DNA from: Treponema sp.
GTDB taxonomy: Bacteria; Spirochaetota; Spirochaetia; Treponematales; Breznakiellaceae
DNA: 42,474 nt
Reading direction: 5' to 3'
Assembly (NCBI GenBank): GCA_009784975.1
Contig: WQXG01000024.1
Coordinates: forward strand, 1-42,474
The notes below the pieces were generated by a model. The model worked only from the letters and a program-made list of their open reading frames with translations. It was not told the origin of the DNA and ran no database searches. Position numbers and translations under genes: made by a program. Of the stretch, positions 41,776 to 42,474 are shown piece after piece; the first letter of the stretch is position 1, and every line of letters starts with the position of its first letter.

Positions 41776-41784
41776 ATTGTAGCA
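41776..41784 (-). promoter_or_regulatory. Extended -10 for ychJ, predicted leaderless transcript
   Basis: Minus-strand TGC-TACAAT (5 of 6 matches) ends 5 nt before the ATG. It has the same TTTGCTA core as the serS and hisG sites. Confidence 0.5.
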
Positions 41785-41843
41785 AATAATTCCGGTAGCT
41801 GCTACTGCTTTATATCTATAAGTGTTAGAACCCAATTCCTCTC

Positions 41844-41981
41844 CGTACAGGCGCTCACGGCAGCGGGCTCAGAAAAAACCACTCAGGAGTTCGCTTACGA
41901 GCCTCTCGCTGCGCTCGGTCTCTTCAGCGAGGAATTTCGTAAGATGTTTTTTCTGATCCCGCTGCCGTGAGCGCCTGTACG
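41844..41981. repeat. 138-bp near-perfect palindromic element
   Basis: Outer arms 41844-41878 and 41947-41981 are complementary over 35 bp with one mismatch (41868/41957), starting CGTACAGGCGCTCACGGCAG. Two further nested stems lie inside: CTTACGA (41894-41900) with TCGTAAG (41937-41943), and CTCGCTG (41905-41911) with CAGCGAG (41925-41931). It is G+C-richer than the flanks and contains no gene. It may be a MITE-like or hairpin repeat. The rest of the 41771-42243 gene-free interval holds the ychJ promoter, the split repeat and otherwise A/T-rich DNA in which I see nothing. Confidence 0.85.
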
Positions 41982-42090
41982 AAGCGGACTGTGATTTAAC
42001 AATTTTCTCAAACGGTAGCAGCCTTTTCACGAAAAAAACATTTGTGTAGTAATATTTCTGTAAAATTTAAAAATATTTTCAAATTTCTCA

Positions 42091-42198
42091 ATTCTCGGTC
42101 AAGCACCACGCATGCCTCCCTTACCGGTCGGCGAGCTTAAGGAAAATTATTATATACGCCGCGAAAACGCGGCTAGTGCATCTGTGCGCCATATATAG
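42091..42198. repeat. Dispersed repeat, second copy, split by a 68-bp insert
   Basis: 42091-42113 matches 37027-37049 and 42182-42197 matches 37050-37065 with one change. The intervening 42114-42181 is absent from the first copy and ends in GCAT, repeating the GCAT at its left border. The insert contains a perfect hairpin GCCGCG-AAAA-CGCGGC (42158-42173). Confidence 0.75.
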
Positions 42199-42243
42199 CT
42201 GAACTTTCTTGTGAAGTTCTATTTTAATCTTTGTGAGGTGCTC

Positions 42244-42474
42244 ATGCATACTAACAGAAACTTTAAGAGCAGCGTTTTTACGACCTTGTTCGACAACCCC
42301 GATTTATTGAGGGAGTTGTACTGCGCTCTGGAGGGAGTTACTCTTCCTCCAGATACCCCGGTTTCCATTACCACATTGGAAAATGTGCTGTACTTGGATT
42401 TATATAATGACATATCTTTCGAGATAAATGGCAAATTGGTAATTCTTGTTGAACATCAAAGTACCATTAATCCC
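42244..42474 (+). CDS. Rpn-family PD-(D/E)XK nuclease/transposase, 5' part only
   Basis: 77 codons are open to the right edge. The protein begins MHTNRNFKSSVFTTLF and continues with DNPDLLRELYCALEG, ITTLENVLY, NDISFEINGKLVILVEHQST and INP. This is the N-terminus of the Rpn/YhgA-like recombination-promoting nuclease (PD-(D/E)XK) family, with the catalytic Asp and the E-HQS region visible. Such genes are multicopy in treponeme genomes and are thought to be mobile or transposase-like. ATG 42244 follows GTGAGGTG. The gene-free, repeat-rich DNA upstream fits a mobile-element boundary. Confidence 0.88.
   Translation, partial: MHTNRNFKSSVFTTLFDNPDLLRELYCALEGVTLPPDTPVSITTLENVLYLDLYNDISFEINGKLVILVEHQSTINP

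Overview
The window looks like chromosomal DNA from a spirochaete, most likely Treponema or a close relative. This is inferred from gene content and layout: several PEGA-domain envelope proteins, a carD-ispD pair, two adjacent DUF115 (flagellin-modification type) proteins, GldA/F/G-like ABC genes, diguanylate-cyclase-type proteins and many lipoproteins with short signals. No rRNA, tRNA or CRISPR array was found. The genes are mostly housekeeping and envelope genes packed at high density. Accessory DNA is concentrated at the two ends.

Layout. 1-1747: the start of a large secreted beta-repeat surface protein on the minus strand, running off the left edge. 1847-6806: a small membrane protein, a ferredoxin, a LysM/M23 peptidase, secreted PEGA-type proteins, smpB and a DivIC/FtsB-like division protein. 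6858-12395: one transcription unit from a good sigma70 promoter, with a very acidic repeat protein followed by two overlapping DUF115 proteins, probably a flagellin/surface glycosylation module. 12398-14395: a Memo-family protein and a divergent membrane protein with a degenerate GGDEF domain. 14409-18725: a four-gene Gld-like ABC operon. 18781-22008: RNase Z, an active-looking diguanylate cyclase and a DUF2804 protein. 22007-25587: murD, epmA and a metal-efflux permease. 25634-29574: hen1 and pnkp, the bacterial RNA-repair cassette. 29625-31901: a polar amino-acid ABC transporter. 31949-34268: hisG-hisB-hisF only. 34301-36993: carD, ispD and two lipoproteins. 37069-41770: radC, a PEGA outer-membrane-type protein, serS, a ThuA-like protein and a YchJ/SEC-C protein. 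41771-42474: a 138-bp palindromic element, a dispersed repeat split by a 68-bp insert, and the start of an Rpn/PD-(D/E)XK transposase-like gene running off the right edge.

The most interesting signals concern translation initiation. Two genes, pnkp (about 27016) and a lipoprotein gene downstream of ispD (about 35167), have no ATG, GTG or TTG start that gives a sensible N-terminus. Each has an in-frame ATT behind a Shine-Dalgarno-like run at normal spacing, and starting there restores an expected N-terminus. Conversely, at least six genes (the PEGA/FGE gene at 4561, the 25587 permease, hisG, carD, serS and ychJ) lack a Shine-Dalgarno sequence and have a -10 box, usually an extended one, ending 5-8 nt before the ATG. 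Their mRNAs should be leaderless or nearly so. Both classes would be expected to respond to initiation-factor balance. This is inference from sequence only.

The known system of note is Hen1-Pnkp RNA repair, which seals and 3'-end-protects RNAs cut by ribotoxins. The least explained assembly is the acidic repeat protein with its IALTGDELDNIL repeats, co-transcribed with the two DUF115 proteins.
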